Of a stretch of 64,000 nucleotides of DNA, positions 22,325-33,067 are shown piece by piece (the first letter of the stretch is position 1; each line of letters opens with the position of its first letter). The position numbers and the translations under genes were made by a program. The stretch comes from Dama dama (Eukaryota; Chordata; Mammalia; Artiodactyla; Cervidae): NCBI RefSeq assembly GCF_033118175.1, contig NC_083710.1:44671501-44735500 (forward strand), in the 5' to 3' direction. A model generated the notes under the pieces. It did no database searches. It was not told the origin of the DNA and saw nothing but the letters and a program-made list of their open reading frames with translations.

Positions 22325-22368
22325 AAAGCAATTAGCCTCCAACTAATAAAAATAAATGGAAAAAAAAA
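22325..22368 (+). repeat. 44 bp L1-BT 3'-tail insertion
   Basis: 'aaagcaattagcctccaac' with 'taataaaaataaatgg' and an A-run is the extreme 3' end of a young bovine L1 (compare 38,258-38,302), in plus orientation inside the minus-strand L1. A 7 bp TSD, aaaagtt, flanks it (22,318-22,324 and 22,369-22,375). Confidence 0.75.
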
Positions 22369-23083
22369 AAAAGTTGCTTGGGAAATCATCTGGCTCTGTG
22401 CTTTTTTGGGGGAAGATTTTTCATTGCAATTTCAATTTCCATGCTTGTGATTGGACTGTTCATATTTTCTACTTCTTCTTGGATCAGTTTTTGGCAGGTT
22501 ATATTTTTCTAAATACTTGTTAATTTCTTCTAGGTTGTCCATTTTACTGGCATATAGTTTCTAATACTATTATTTTATGACCCTTTGAATTTCTGTGTTA
22601 TCTGATGTAACTTCTTTTTCATTTATAATTTTATTGATTTGAGTCTTCTTTTCTTTTTCCTTGATGAGTCTGGCTAATGGTTTATCAATTTTGCTTATCT
22701 TTTCAAAGAACCAACTATTGGTTTTAATGATCTATGCTATTGTTTTCTTTGTTTCTTTTTCATTTATTTCTACTCTGATCTTTATGATTTCTTTCCTTCC
22801 ACTACCTTTGGGATTTATTGTTCTCCTTTCTCTAGCTACTTTAGGTGTAACATTAGGTTGTTTGTCATTTCTCTTGTTTCTTTAGATAAGCTTGTATTGC
22901 TATAAATTTCCCTTTTAGCATTGTTTTTATTGTAGCCTATATCCTTCCAGTTGACATTTTCTTTAACTCATTGTCTAGATAGCTTTTGATTTCCTCTTTG
23001 ATTTCTTTAGTACTTCTTGGTTATTCAGAAGTATATTGTTTAGCCTCCATGAATTTGTGCTTTTTACATTTTTTTTCCCTATG

Positions 23084-23255
23084 AGTGTGTGCTCAGTTGC
23101 TCAGTCATGTCCAACCCTTTGTAACCCCATGAAATGTAGCCCACCAGGCTCCTCTGGCAGTAGGATTTCCCCAGCAAGGGTACTGAAGAATGTTTCCATT
23201 TCCTGCTCCAGGGGATCTCCTGACCCACGGATCAAATCCACATCTCCTCTGTCTC
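23084..23255 (-). repeat. Bov-tA SINE inside L1 ORF2
   Basis: A reverse copy from 'gtgtgctcagttgctcagtc' to 'cacatctcctctgtctcc', lacking the last part of the tRNA-like head. It splits the L1 endonuclease-to-RT linker. Confidence 0.92.
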
Positions 23256-23555
23256 CTATATTTTTCCTGTAGCTGATGTGTAATCTTATAGCCTTCTGGT
23301 CAGGAAAGATGCTTGAAATAAATTCAATTATACATTTTTTAAACTTACCAAGGTTTGATTTGTGACCCAAGATGTGATATATCCTAGAGAATATTCCATG
23401 TGCACCTGAGAAAAAAAGTGAAATCTATTCTTTTTTGGATGAAATGCCCTGTAGATATCAATTAGGTCCATCTGGTCCAATGTATCATTTAAAGCTTCTG
23501 TTTCCTTATTAATTTTCTGTCTGGATGATATGTCCATTAGTGGGAGTGATTTTTA

Positions 23556-23571
23556 CCCCCCCCCCCCCCCC
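23556..23571. repeat. Poly-C run
   Basis: About 16 consecutive C residues within the L1, where related L1 copies carry only a few. Homopolymers of this kind are prone to slippage and sequencing error. Confidence 0.9.
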
Positions 23572-23986
23572 ACTATTATTGTGTTACTATCAATTCCCTC
23601 TTTAATATTAGTTAGCATTTGCCTTATGTATTGAGGTGCTCCAATGTTGGGTACATATATATTTATAGTTGTTATATCTTCTTGGATTGATTCTTTGATC
23701 ATTAAATAATCTTTTCCTTTGTCTTTTGTAACAGATTTTATTTTAAAGTCATTTTACCTGATAAGAGCATTTCTTCTCCTACTTTCTTTTGATTTCCATT
23801 TGCATGTTATATCTTTTTCTAACCCCTCACTTTCAGTCTGTTGGTGTCCATAGGTCTGAAGTGAGTCTCTTGTAGACAGCATATATAGAGGTCATTTTTC
23901 ATATCCATTCAGCCAATCTGTGTCTTTTGATAGGAACATTTAATCCACTTGCATTTAAGGTAATTATTTATATGTGTGCTCTTATT

Positions 23987-24303
23987 GGGTTTCCCTGATA
24001 GCTCAGTTGGTTAAGAATTCACCTGCAATGCAGAAGAACCTGATTTTATTCCTGGTTCAGGAAGATCTGCTGGAGAAGGGATAGGCTACCCACTCCATTA
24101 ATCTGGGGTTTCCCCTGTGGCTCAGTTAGTCAAGAATTCACCTACAATATGGAAGACCTGAGTTTTATCCCTGGGTTGGAAAGATCCCCTGGAGAAGGAA
24201 GAGGCTACCCACTCCAGTACTCTAGCCTGGAGAATTCCATGGACTGTATAGTCTATGGGGTCACAAATAGTTGGACATGACTGAGCAACTTTCACTTAAC
24301 TTC
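23987..24303 (+). repeat. Bov-tA dimer SINE inside L1
   Basis: Two tRNA-like heads in tandem: 'gggtttccctgatagctcag' (23,987) and 'gggtttcccctgtggctcag' (about 24,106). They share a single BovB-like 3' end, 'ttggacatgactgagc'. It inserted at the ORF1/ORF2 boundary, just upstream of the conserved start of ORF2. The flanks 'atatgtgtgctcttatt' and 'atatgatcctatt' look like a diverged TSD. Confidence 0.9.
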
Positions 24304-25480
24304 ATATGATCCTATTACCATTTACTTTATTGTTTTCACTATGTTTTTTAGACCTTTTATTTTCTTGCTTTTTTTACTGTCTACAGAAGTTCCTTTGACA
24401 TTTATTGTAAAGCTACTTTGAATTTACTTAACTTTCACTTATCTGCAAAGCTTTTGATTTCTCCTTTGAATCTGAATGATATTCTTCCTCGGTATAATAA
24501 TTTTGGTTGTAGGTTTTTTCCTCTCATCACTCTAAGTAGATCCTGCCACTCCCTTCTGGTCTGCAGTTTCCATTGAATGATCAGTTGATTACCTAATGAA
24601 GATCCCCTTATGTTATTTGCTAACTTTCCCTTGTTGCTTTTAATATTTTTGCTCTGTGTTTAATTTTCATTAGCTTGATTAATGTGTATTTTTGTGGGTT
24701 TCTCTTTGTGTTTATCCTGTATGGGACACTCTGGGCTTTCTGTACTTGGGTAGCTATTTCCTTTCCCATGTTAAGGACACTTTTGACTATAATCTCCTCA
24801 AAATTTTCTTATACCCTTTCTTTTTCTCTTCTTCTTCTGGGCCCTCTATAATTTGAATGTTGGTGCATTTAATGTTGTCCCAAAGGTCTCTGAAACTGTC
24901 CTCATTTTTTCTATTTCTTTTTCTTTATTTTGTGCTTATCCACCATTCTGTCTTCCAGCTCACTTATCCATTCTTCTGACTCAGTTATTCTTCTATTGGT
25001 TCTCCATAGTGTATGTTTAATCTGTTATTCTGATTTTCATTGCTGATTGTCATATACGTATATATATGTATATATATGACATATATATATGTATATATAT
25101 GACATTGCTGATTGTCATATATGTATATATATGTATATAATCAGCAATTTTCATTGCTGATTGTCATATATGTATGTATATGTATATATATATGTATATA
25201 TATGACAATCAGCAATGAAAAACATATATATTTTTTTTCTAGGTCCTTGTTAAACATTTCCTTTATCTTCTCAATGCATGCCTCCATTCTATTTATTTCT
25301 GCTTTCATTTTATTTCCAAGACTTTGGATCATCTTTACTATTATTACTCTGAATTCTTTTTTCAGGTAGACTGCCTACTTCCTCTTCATTTGTTTGGTCT
25401 TGTGAATTTTTACCATGTTCTTTCTTTGGCCACATGTTTCTGTCATTTCATTTTGTTTAGTTTACTGTCTTTAGGGTCTT
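24304..25480 (-). pseudogene. L1 ORF1 remnant
   Basis: Antisense sequence corresponds to L1 ORF1. The C-terminal domain is at about 24,480-24,800 (the 'cactcccttctggtctgcag' block is the reverse of the conserved 'ETLQ/ADQ..REW'-type region). The coiled-coil/RRM part is further 5', with 'gtcttccagctcacttatcc' at 24,950. ORF1p is the L1 RNA-binding trimer. The N-terminal part is disrupted by AT-rich repeats with inverted copies at 25,034-25,221. The start near 25,480 is approximate. Confidence 0.65.
25034..25221. repeat. AT microsatellite with direct and inverted copies of a 23-mer
   Basis: A 23-base unit (key part cattgctgattgtcatat) occurs at 25,034-25,056 and 25,148-25,170, partly at about 25,104, and as a perfect reverse complement at 25,199-25,221. 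(TA/TG)n tracts fill the spaces between them. The last two copies can pair as a 23 bp stem with a 28-base AT loop. The unit itself is L1 sequence. Confidence 0.9.
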
Positions 25481-27800
25481 CTCTCTACAAGCTGGGAAGT
25501 TGTAGCTCCTCTTATGAGTGGAATCCACACCCTCATAGGTAAAGTTGGACCAGTGCCTTGTGAAAGTTTCCTGGTTGAGGGACTTGTGCCTATGTTCTGG
25601 TGGAAGGAGCTTAATCTTGTCTCTCTGAAAGGCAGTGTCATGTCCAGTAGTGTGTTCTGGGGTGTCTATGGGCTTCAGGTCCACCTGTCTGCTAATGGGC
25701 AGGGTTGCGTTCCTGTTTTGCTGAAAGTTTGGCGTGATGCATCCAGCACTGGAAATTGTGGGTCTTTGGGTGGGGTCTGGTCTTAGTGTTGAGAAGGAGG
25801 GCTTTGGGAGAGCTTTCACTGATGAAGGATCCATTGGGTCAGGAATTATCTACTAGTCCAAAGTCCTGGACTCAGGTCTCCGACCATGGAGGTTCAGGCC
25901 CAACCCTTTACTGTAGCACCAAGACTTCACAGCCCATGCAGCACAGAAGACAAAATGCTAAGACTCATGGTGAAAGCATTATTCAGTATCCAATAACATC
26001 TAAAGAAACCCAAATATTTCTCTCTACAAAGAGAAATTAAGAGAATAAAAAGAGAGAGAAAAAATAATAAAAACAGAAATAAAAAATGAAGAAAGCAATC
26101 AAGCCCATAAGCAAACCTGTAAGTGAAACTGAACACTAAAAACTAGACCAACAAAAATACAAAATCAAGAACATGAAAAAAATGCAGTATAGCTAAATAA
26201 TATTGTAAAAATAGGAAAAATAAGTTTATTAAAAATAAGATTTTTTTTTAAAAAAGGAAAAAGGCTAAAATACAAATTAAAGGATTAATAAAGAAAGAGC
26301 AATATTAGTATAATGCAAAATAGGAAAAAAAAAAAAAAAAAACAAGAAAGGGAAAAAAAATAGAGTGGCAATAAGAAGAATTTCCTCCAAATTCCTCCAT
26401 TGCTTCTTCATACCACTAGACAGTTTGCCTACTCTGGAAGTCCTCCAATATTTCTAGGAAGGTCTCTGGGCCTGCTCTGGGTGCTGTGCGATGTCAACTC
26501 AGGTTAAATCTGGCCTTATCCCAGCTTGTATTTTCTCCAAAAGTCTGCAGTTGCCCCCTAAGTCCACAGTCTCAAGATCATTGTGGGGTTTTAATCTGCT
26601 GCACCTGTGGCTACAGGATTGCATTCCCTTTCTCTTCTTTTCTCACACAGCCCCTGGTGCTTTGCTATGGTTTTGAGCCCACCTCTGCCTGTAGGCCACC
26701 GTCTGGTGTTTGTTCCCCACCCAGACCAGAGGGGATAAAAGTAACTGCTTATTAGGGCTCATTTGCTCAGCTGGGCTGGGGAGAGGGAGGGATATGGCAG
26801 CCACAACTGTGGTGTTTGTGGAGTTCTTGCTGCAGCTTGTGGGAAGCCACTGTGTCTGAGGTGGGTTTTATACTCTCCCAGAGGAACTATCCAAAGGTCT
26901 TGTGTCCCTAGGCATAGCCAAGCTACATAGGTTCCCAGGAATTTTGGGGTCATAACTTGTGCCTGCTCAACACTTGGCAGCTGCTACCTCTGGGGTCAGG
27001 ACTGCAGCAGCAGCATTTTGTTCCCTACCTTTGTCTCTTGCCCTGGTTTTGGTAGTGGCTGTCTTGTTTGCATTCCCCACTCTGGGATCATAACTGCAGT
27101 TGCATCCAGTCCTATCTCTGGCACTCATGCTGACTTTGGTGATGAGCAAGCATATCTAACTCTGAGGTTTGGCCATTCATAGCCTTTAATATGGCATTCA
27201 CAAAGTTTGTTCTTGTTTTATGAAAGCAAGGAGAGTTAGAGGGCCCCAGTGCAATGATTTCTTTCACTCCAGGCTTTTCCCTGGACTCCCTCAGATATGC
27301 TGCACTAGCCCCCTCAGAGTATCCCTGGCATTAAACCCCAGTCTTCTCCATGGGGTCTGACCTCTGAAACCTGAGCCTCAGTATCTAGCCCCCACTTGCT
27401 GCAGCAGGCATGCAAGATGCTTGGCAATGATCCCTGTGGTGGATTCTCTCCATTTTGATTTTCAAGCTTCTGTTTTCCCCTCTGAGGTTCCAAAGCCCCA
27501 CCCCCCGTCCCCACTTATGAGGGGGTTTCCGAGTATGAGAAAACTTTTCCTCCTTAATGACTCCCTTCCCAGGGCACAGGTCTCTGTCCTGACAGCCTTT
27601 GTCTGTCTCCTTTTTTATCTTTGTCTTTTGCCCTACTTCATTCTGAGGATACTGGATTGCCATTTTGGAAGTCTGCTATCTTCTGCTAGAATTCAGAAGG
27701 TGTTCTATAGACATTTTCCAAATGCAGAGGTATTTTTGATATATTTGTGGGGAGGAAGGTGATCTCCCCTTCTTACCCCTCCACCATCTTGAAAGTCACC
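25481..27800 (-). other. L1 5'UTR
   Basis: This is the GC-richer segment between ORF1 and the element's 5' end, long as in bovine L1. It includes an A-rich patch at 26,020-26,345 and CpG-poor, C/T-rich blocks at 26,400-27,780. It would hold the internal RNA polymerase II promoter on the minus strand. The clear boundary at 27,800 and the 'accatcttgaaagtcacc' terminus suggest the 5' end is complete. Confidence 0.7.
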
Positions 27801-28900
27801 CCAGGTGTTTAATTTTAAAGAGAGGGGATTGATTAAGAAATAATCTTTTAAATTAGTGTGATGACATATGGGAAGACCCTGATGAACCTGGAGATATCAG
27901 GTCCCTAAATTCTGATGAGACATTTTTGCCAGTGGAAGAGGCCTCCAGACTTTTAGGTATTGGCCTTTCCATTCCCACCTGCATTGCCTGAGGAAACTCT
28001 TATGGCTTCCTCGATGGCAGTGGCCACTCAAGGCAATGCTAATTCTCCTGAGGACCCATCCTCAGGACTCTTTTTTTTTCCTAGACCTTTAAGTAGACTC
28101 AAATCCCAACAGGCCTAAGAAGGTGAGGTACAAAGTGTATTACACTACAAAAGAATCATTTGTATTTCTAATTTATATAGAGAAATACAAAGAACATGCA
28201 TAGGAATGTGTACTAAGGATGTGGGACCATAGTAGAGGGAAGATATGGTTGGATCACATTGAATTGATAGATGTGGTTTACTGAGCAAAGATTTAGCATT
28301 TAATGTGGTAGCTCCAGGAGTTAGATAGGTTTGTAACAGTTTCTTTGGTTGCCTTGATTCATGGACTGAAATGTGACCCACAGTGAGTAGACTTGAAATG
28401 CCCAATCTGCCTTTGCTAATGGGGAGGAAGGGATTCATGGGCTTAAGGAGACTGAAATTTTGATGACATTTTTCATTTAAAACCTACTCATTCACACTGG
28501 GAGGTCAAAAGACAAGGCTTCCACAAAGATTGTGAGAAGTTTGTGATGGGCAGTCAACTGGGAAGCTTAAGTGCAATGAGAGTTATTGTATCCCCAGGTA
28601 TTAGATACTAAGTGGTGCCATTAAACCACTAAAGGAAAGTTGGGCGTGGTTACCTTAAGAGACAGGAGGGTCAAAGTAGCAATCAGAAAAGTGTTTCTCC
28701 TATTAACCTATGCCATCGGTGAATCAATCATGATGTTCCCAGAAGGGAAATAAGTATGAAGACTACTAAATTCTGATTTGATCTGTAGAAGTAGAAAAGT
28801 CCTAGATCAAGTGGACAAAATTCTAGCTTAAATCATAAAAATAATGAGTTATGATCCTTCGTTCAATTCCCAGACTTGAGTCTTTACAAAATCAGAACCC
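27801..28900 (+). mobile_element. ERV-L provirus: gag-like region
   Basis: Directly right of the L1 target duplication the provirus resumes, in the position of gag upstream of the protease. Blocks such as 'gaagaccctgatgaacctgg' and 'ccagtggaagaggcc' are consistent with ERV-L gag, but no domain-length frame survives. Assignment is mainly positional (between leader and protease). Confidence 0.5.
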
Positions 28901-28927
28901 CTTAAGTGGAGGAGAGAATGGGTCTTC

Positions 28928-29146
28928 TTGAGGAAGGACCCTGGTTCATGCCCTAATATTTATACTGTGAATCCTTTTCCCAGCCTTTTCCAAAGAGAAC
29001 TACTATCTTTTATCAGGGTAACTGTGCACTGGGGAAAAATAAATAATCAGAACTTTTGGAGACTAGTAGACACTGGGTCTGAACTGACTCTAAATCCAGA
29101 AGACAAAATACATCCTTGTGGTTCACTACTCAGAGTAGAGGCTTAA
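28928..29146 (+). pseudogene. ERV-L retroviral protease remnant
   Basis: A 72-codon frame carries the retroviral aspartic protease signature LVDTGSE. The catalytic Asp codon is at 29,069-29,071, preceded by a hydrophobic strand. Retroviral proteases process Gag-Pol polyproteins. The fragment is about two thirds of a protease and has no downstream flap or C-terminal strand in frame. It heads a pol-like order continuing to 32,478 and is non-functional. Confidence 0.72.
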
Positions 29147-29149
29147 AGA

Positions 29150-30430
29150 GGTTAGATAACCAATAGAGTTTTAGCCCAGGTTAATTTCACAGTAGTCCCA
29201 GCATGGCCTCCAAACACATCCTGTGGCTATTTACTCAATCTCCAACTGGATTATTGGAAAAGACACACTTAGCAGTTAGTAGAAAATCCACATCAGTTCC
29301 CTGACCTATAGAGTGAGGGCTATGATGGTGAAAAGGGTAAAATGAAAGCCACTAGCTTGGCTCTACCTAGGGAAATAATAAATAAAAAACAATACCACAT
29401 TCCTAGATGAATTACAGAGATTAGTGTCACCATCATGGTTTTGAAGGATGTAGTGGTGCCAATTCCTACCACATTCCTATTCATCCTCCCTAGTTGGCCT
29501 GGATCTCCAATAAAGACAATGCCTCTCCTGAGCTTAAGCAGGTGGTAATTCCAACTACAGCTGCTGTGCCAGGCGTAGCTCCATTGTTGGAAATAATTAA
29601 TACACTCCCTAGGACCTAGTATTTAGTTATTAGTCTGGGAAATAGCTTTTTTTATTTTTTCTCCTCTCCTATCAATAAAACCAGCCAGAAGCAGTTCCTC
29701 CCCCACCCTAGGGGGCAAGGACAATAATACACCTTCAGTGTCCTATACCAATGGTATCAACTCTCAGCCTTTGTCATAAACTAGCCTGCTGGAGTCTTGA
29801 TCACCTTTTCTTTTCACACGGGGTTATGCTGATCCATTACATTGATTGAACCTACTAAGCAAGAAGTAACAACTTATTCATTAAATGAATATTGGTAGTA
29901 GTACTTATTGCTAAGATATTTGTGTATCATGGGGTGAGAAATAAATCTGACAGAAATCAGAGACAACTATGTCAGTGAAATTTCTAGGGGTCTGTTGGTA
30001 TAAGGCCTGCCAAGATTTCCCCCAAAGGTGAAGGAAAATTTGCTACACTTAATCCCTTCTATTCCCCCCAAAAGCACAGTGCATCTCTTTGAATTTTGGA
30101 GGCAGCATACCTGGGTGTGTTATTTTGACCTGTTTTCTGAGTGATGTGAAAAGCCGCTAACTTTGAGTGGTGCCTAGAAAGAAGGCTCCGCATCAGGCCC
30201 AGGCCGCCAAACAAGCTGCTCTATAACTTGAGTCATATGACCCAGGAGATCCAATGGTGCCTGAAGTTTGAGTGGCAGATAGGGATAATATTTGGAGCCT
30301 TTGGAAGGACCCTCAGACCAGGTGGGGGTCTGACAGGGTCCTTCAAATTTTAGAGCAAAATCCTGCCATCCTCTGCAAATAACTCTTTTTGATAAACAGC
30401 TCTTTGTCTACTGGGCCTTAGTGGAATCTG
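29150..30430 (+). pseudogene. ERV-L reverse transcriptase remnant
   Basis: Decayed RT sequence runs between the protease and RNase H pieces, with stops in all frames. The active-site motif can be seen as Tyr-Ile-Asp (29,838-29,846), immediately followed by a TGA stop (29,847-29,849) where the second catalytic Asp would be. The downstream 'tttgaattttggaggcagc' segment fits the RT connection region. Class III (ERV-L) assignment rests on the whole gene order and the MLT2 LTR. Confidence 0.65.
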
Positions 30431-30599
30431 AATGCTTAATTATAGGCCAAAAGTCTCATTTTCACAGCAACACTCCATCATCAAATGGAAATGGTACATA
30501 TATAATGGGGAATAGGCAGGCCCTGAAAGTGTAAGTAAGTTACATGAAGAAGTGTCCCAAGTGTCCATGATTCCCACTCCAGCCCACCACCTTCCCTCT

Positions 30600-31015
30600 T
30601 CCAGTCCACACACATGGCTGCATGAGGGATTTCCTATGACCACTTGACAGAAAAAGAGAAAACTCAGATCTGCTTTACAGATGGTTTTGAACTATATACA
30701 GGTACCATCTGAAAGTGGACAACTAAATCCCTATGCCCCTTTTCTGGTACATCTCTGAAGGACGTTGGTAAAAGGAACTCCTGTTAGAGGCATAACTTCA
30801 AGTGGTGCAACTCTTTGTTCATTTTCTTTGGAAAAATGGATGGACAAGTATGCAAGTATATATTGATTTATGGACTTTGACCAATGGTTTTGTTGAATGG
30901 TCACAGACTTTGAAACAACATGATTGGATAACTGGTGACAAAGATTTTTGGAAAAAGGTGTGTGGACTGATGTTTCTGAATTAGTAAAAAAAAAAAAAAA
31001 AAGTATGAGTATGTT
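30600..31015 (+). pseudogene. ERV-L RNase H remnant
   Basis: The frame at 30,802-30,984 includes an RNase H-like segment with an Asp in the 'YIDLW..TNGF' region, where the third catalytic Asp of retroviral RNase H sits, then 'KQHDWITGDKDFW'. An A-run at 30,987-31,002 follows. RNase H removes the RNA strand during reverse transcription. This copy is truncated and frame-broken. Confidence 0.65.
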
Positions 31016-31019
31016 CATG

Positions 31020-31995
31020 TTTTCTGTGAATGTTCACCAAAGGATGACCCTAGCAGAGGAGGATTTTAATAATCAAGTAGATGGGATGACCCGTTTTGTG
31101 GATCCAATTTAGCCTTTCTCCAATCAATCCTGCCATCATCCAGTGTGCTCATGAACAAAGTGGTCATGGTGACAGGGATGAAAGTAATGCACTGGCTCAG
31201 CAAAATGTTCTTCCATTTACCAAGGCTGCCTGACTATGGGCACTGCTGAGTGTCCAATCTGCCAACAGCAGAGATCAATACTAAGTCTCTGACATGGCAT
31301 CATTCCCTGGGATGGTCAGCCAGCTACCTGGTGGCAAGTTGATTACTTTGGACCACTTCCATCGTAGAAGGAGCAGCCTTTTGTTCTTAATGGAATAAAT
31401 ACTTCTGAACATGGACTTGCCTTCCTTACACATGTTTTGTTGCCAAAGCTAACACCCGAGTAGTTACAGAATGTTTATGCAATGTCAAGTTATTTCAAAC
31501 AACATTACTTCTGATCAAGGAACTTACTTCATAGCAAAAACAAAGAAACAAACAAAATCCTGCACCAATGGATCCATGCTCATGGAATTCACTGTTCTTG
31601 CCATGTGAGCCATGTTGAAGCAGTTGGTTTGACAGAAGTATGGAATAACCTTATGAATAGTTGGTTACAGCATCAACTGGGTGGCAATACATTACAGTGC
31701 TGGGGCAAGGTTCTCTATAAGGTTGTATATGCTCTGAATCGAGGAGGGCATGGCAAGCCACTCCAGTATTCTTGCCTGGAGAATCCCCATGGACAGAGGA
31801 GCCTGGCTACAGTCCATAGGGTATCAAAGAGTAGGATATGACTGAGTGACTAAGAGCAGTGCCTGCTCTGAATCAGCATCTAATATATTGTGCTATTTAT
31901 TTCATAGCCAGACTCCATGGGTTTAGGAATCAGGTGATGGAAATTGGAGTTGCACTGTTTACTATTATTATTTTTCCTTCAAGTTTCCATGACTT
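31020..31995 (+). pseudogene. ERV-L integrase remnant, split by a SINE
   Basis: The zinc-finger Cys pair Cys-Pro-Ile-Cys is at 31,251-31,262 and the first catalytic-core Asp is in 'gttgattac' (codon 31,341-31,343). Core sequence follows, then the conserved 'QHQLGGN' segment near 31,670. A Bov-tA (31,741-31,865) cuts the domain near 'YALN'. Many stops are present. Integrase joins viral DNA to host DNA; this one is dead. Confidence 0.7.
31741..31865 (+). repeat. Bov-tA SINE, 5'-truncated
   Basis: The 3' half of a forward Bov-tA, from 'ggcaagccactccagtattc' to 'gatatgactgagtgac'. It is flanked by an exact 10 bp TSD, gctctgaatc, at 31,731-31,740 and 31,866-31,875. It lies inside the ERV-L integrase region. 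Confidence 0.95.
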
Positions 31996-32478
31996 TATAC
32001 TCTGCTGGCCCTTAGTTCTTAGTTCCAAAGGTAGAAAAGCTTTCCACCAAGAGACATAAAAATGATCCCATTACTCTGAAATGTAAGACTGCTGCCTGGT
32101 CACTTTGGGTTTCTCACACCTCTGAATCAAATAAGGAATGTAAGGTAGTTACTGTGCTGGCTTCTGTCTATTAATGAGGAAATTGGACTGCTATTTCTCA
32201 GTGGAGTAAAAAAGAATATGACCAGAGTACAAGAAATTTCTTGGGGGTATCTCTCAGTATTATTATGCTATGTGATTAAGATTAACAGAGAAAAGATATA
32301 AACCAATCCAAGCAGGGCCACCAGTGACCCAGATCCTTGAGAATAAAATTGTGGGTCACCTTACCAGGTAAAGAATCATGATTAAAAATGATGCTTGATG
32401 AAGGCAAAGAGAATACAGACTGGGTAATAGAAAAAGTAATTACAATGAGAAGTTGAAACCACATGAATAGTTACCACA
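31996..32478 (+). pseudogene. ERV-L pol 3' end with dUTPase-like segment
   Basis: Sequence beyond integrase, including 'ttaatgaggaaattggactgc' and 'gaatatgaccagagtac', fits the C-terminal dUTPase domain that ERV-L elements carry after integrase. Stops interrupt it. No env-like sequence follows, as expected for ERV-L. The block is cut at 32,478 by a BovB insertion. Confidence 0.55.
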
Positions 32479-32600
32479 ATTGTTGCAGTTCAATTGCTAA
32501 GTGGTGTCCAGCTCCTTGCAACCTCATGGACTGCAGTACACAGGCCCTTCTGCTTCCACTGTCTCCCAGTCTGATCAAATTTGTGTCTATTGAGTGGATG

Positions 32601-32808
32601 CCTGCTCAGCTTCTTCCATCATTTTGGACTTTTTGCAACCTCATGGACCAAAGTCCACCAGACACCTCTGTCCATGGGATTTTCCAGGCAAGAATGCTGG
32701 AGTGTGTTGCCCCACTCTCCTCCAGGGGATTCTCCCAACCTGGGATGAAGCTCACTCCTCCTACACTGCACACACATTCTTTACAGGTGAATCACCTAGG
32801 AAGCCCCA
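32601..32808 (-). repeat. Bov-tA SINE inside BovB
   Basis: A reverse copy from 'cctgctcagcttcttccatc' to 'cacctaggaagcccc'. The 15 bp flanks tctattgagtggatg (32,586-32,600) and tccattgagtaggtg (32,809-32,823) are a TSD with three differences. Confidence 0.92.
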
Positions 32809-33067
32809 TCCATTGAGTAGGTGATGCTATCTAACCAACTCTTCCTCTGCCAACCTCTTCTCCTTTTGCCTTCACTCTTTCCCAGCCTCAGGGTCTTTTC
32901 CAATGAGCCGGCTCTTCACATCAGGTGGTCAAATTATTGGAGCTTCACTTTCAGCATCAATCCTTCCAAATAATATTCAGGGTTGATTTCTTTTAGAATT
33001 GACCGGTTTGATCTCCTTGAAGTCTGGGACTCTCAAAAGTTTGCTCCAGCTTCATAATTCAAAAGCA

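Larger units (their letters stand above)
19991..23986 (-). pseudogene. L1 ORF2 remnant (endonuclease and reverse transcriptase)
   Basis: In L1 order from the 5' side, minus-strand translation gives: the N-terminal 'SGLNVPIKRHRLA' block (about 23,910-23,960); the endonuclease block 'DLIDIYRAFHP' in 23,328-23,537; the end of the endonuclease ('FPDQKAIRL') at about 23,300; the RT catalytic box as FEDD at 21,616-21,627 where the family has FADD; 'LPKAIYRLNAIPIKLP' in 21,121-21,306; and 'KLLEENIDSTCFDINHSKI' in 20,658-20,858. Many stops and frameshifts separate them. ORF2p nicks DNA and primes reverse transcription there; this copy is inactive. A Bov-tA sits at 23,084-23,255. Confidence 0.88.
19541..27800 (-). 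mobile_element. Essentially full-length L1 (bovine type), minus strand
   Basis: The element starts at its 5' end near 27,800 ('ctccaccatcttgaaagtcacc' in window orientation, the reverse of the L1 5' end) and ends in the T-rich reverse of its A-rich tail at 19,541. It contains a GC-richer 5'UTR, ORF1 and ORF2 remnants and a 3'UTR in the expected order. An imperfect TSD of about 16-17 bp flanks it: cagggtgtttactttta (19,524-19,540) and ccaggtgtttaatttta (27,801-27,817). Net of about 0.5 kb of SINEs it is about 7.7 kb. It interrupts the ERV-L provirus. Coding regions are decayed. Confidence 0.88.

Noticed and set aside
25457..25834. 125-codon minus-strand open frame
   Set aside because: It lies in the L1 5'UTR upstream of ORF1; no match to ORF1 or a known protein is recognised.
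25500..27800. GC-richer region as a gene-linked segment
   Set aside because: It is contiguous with the L1 and ends at the L1 5' terminus and its target duplication, so it is the L1 5'UTR.
31996..32478. Possible retroviral env after pol
   Set aside because: No surface or transmembrane signature is seen; the sequence fits a dUTPase-like end of pol, as in ERV-L, and is then cut by BovB.
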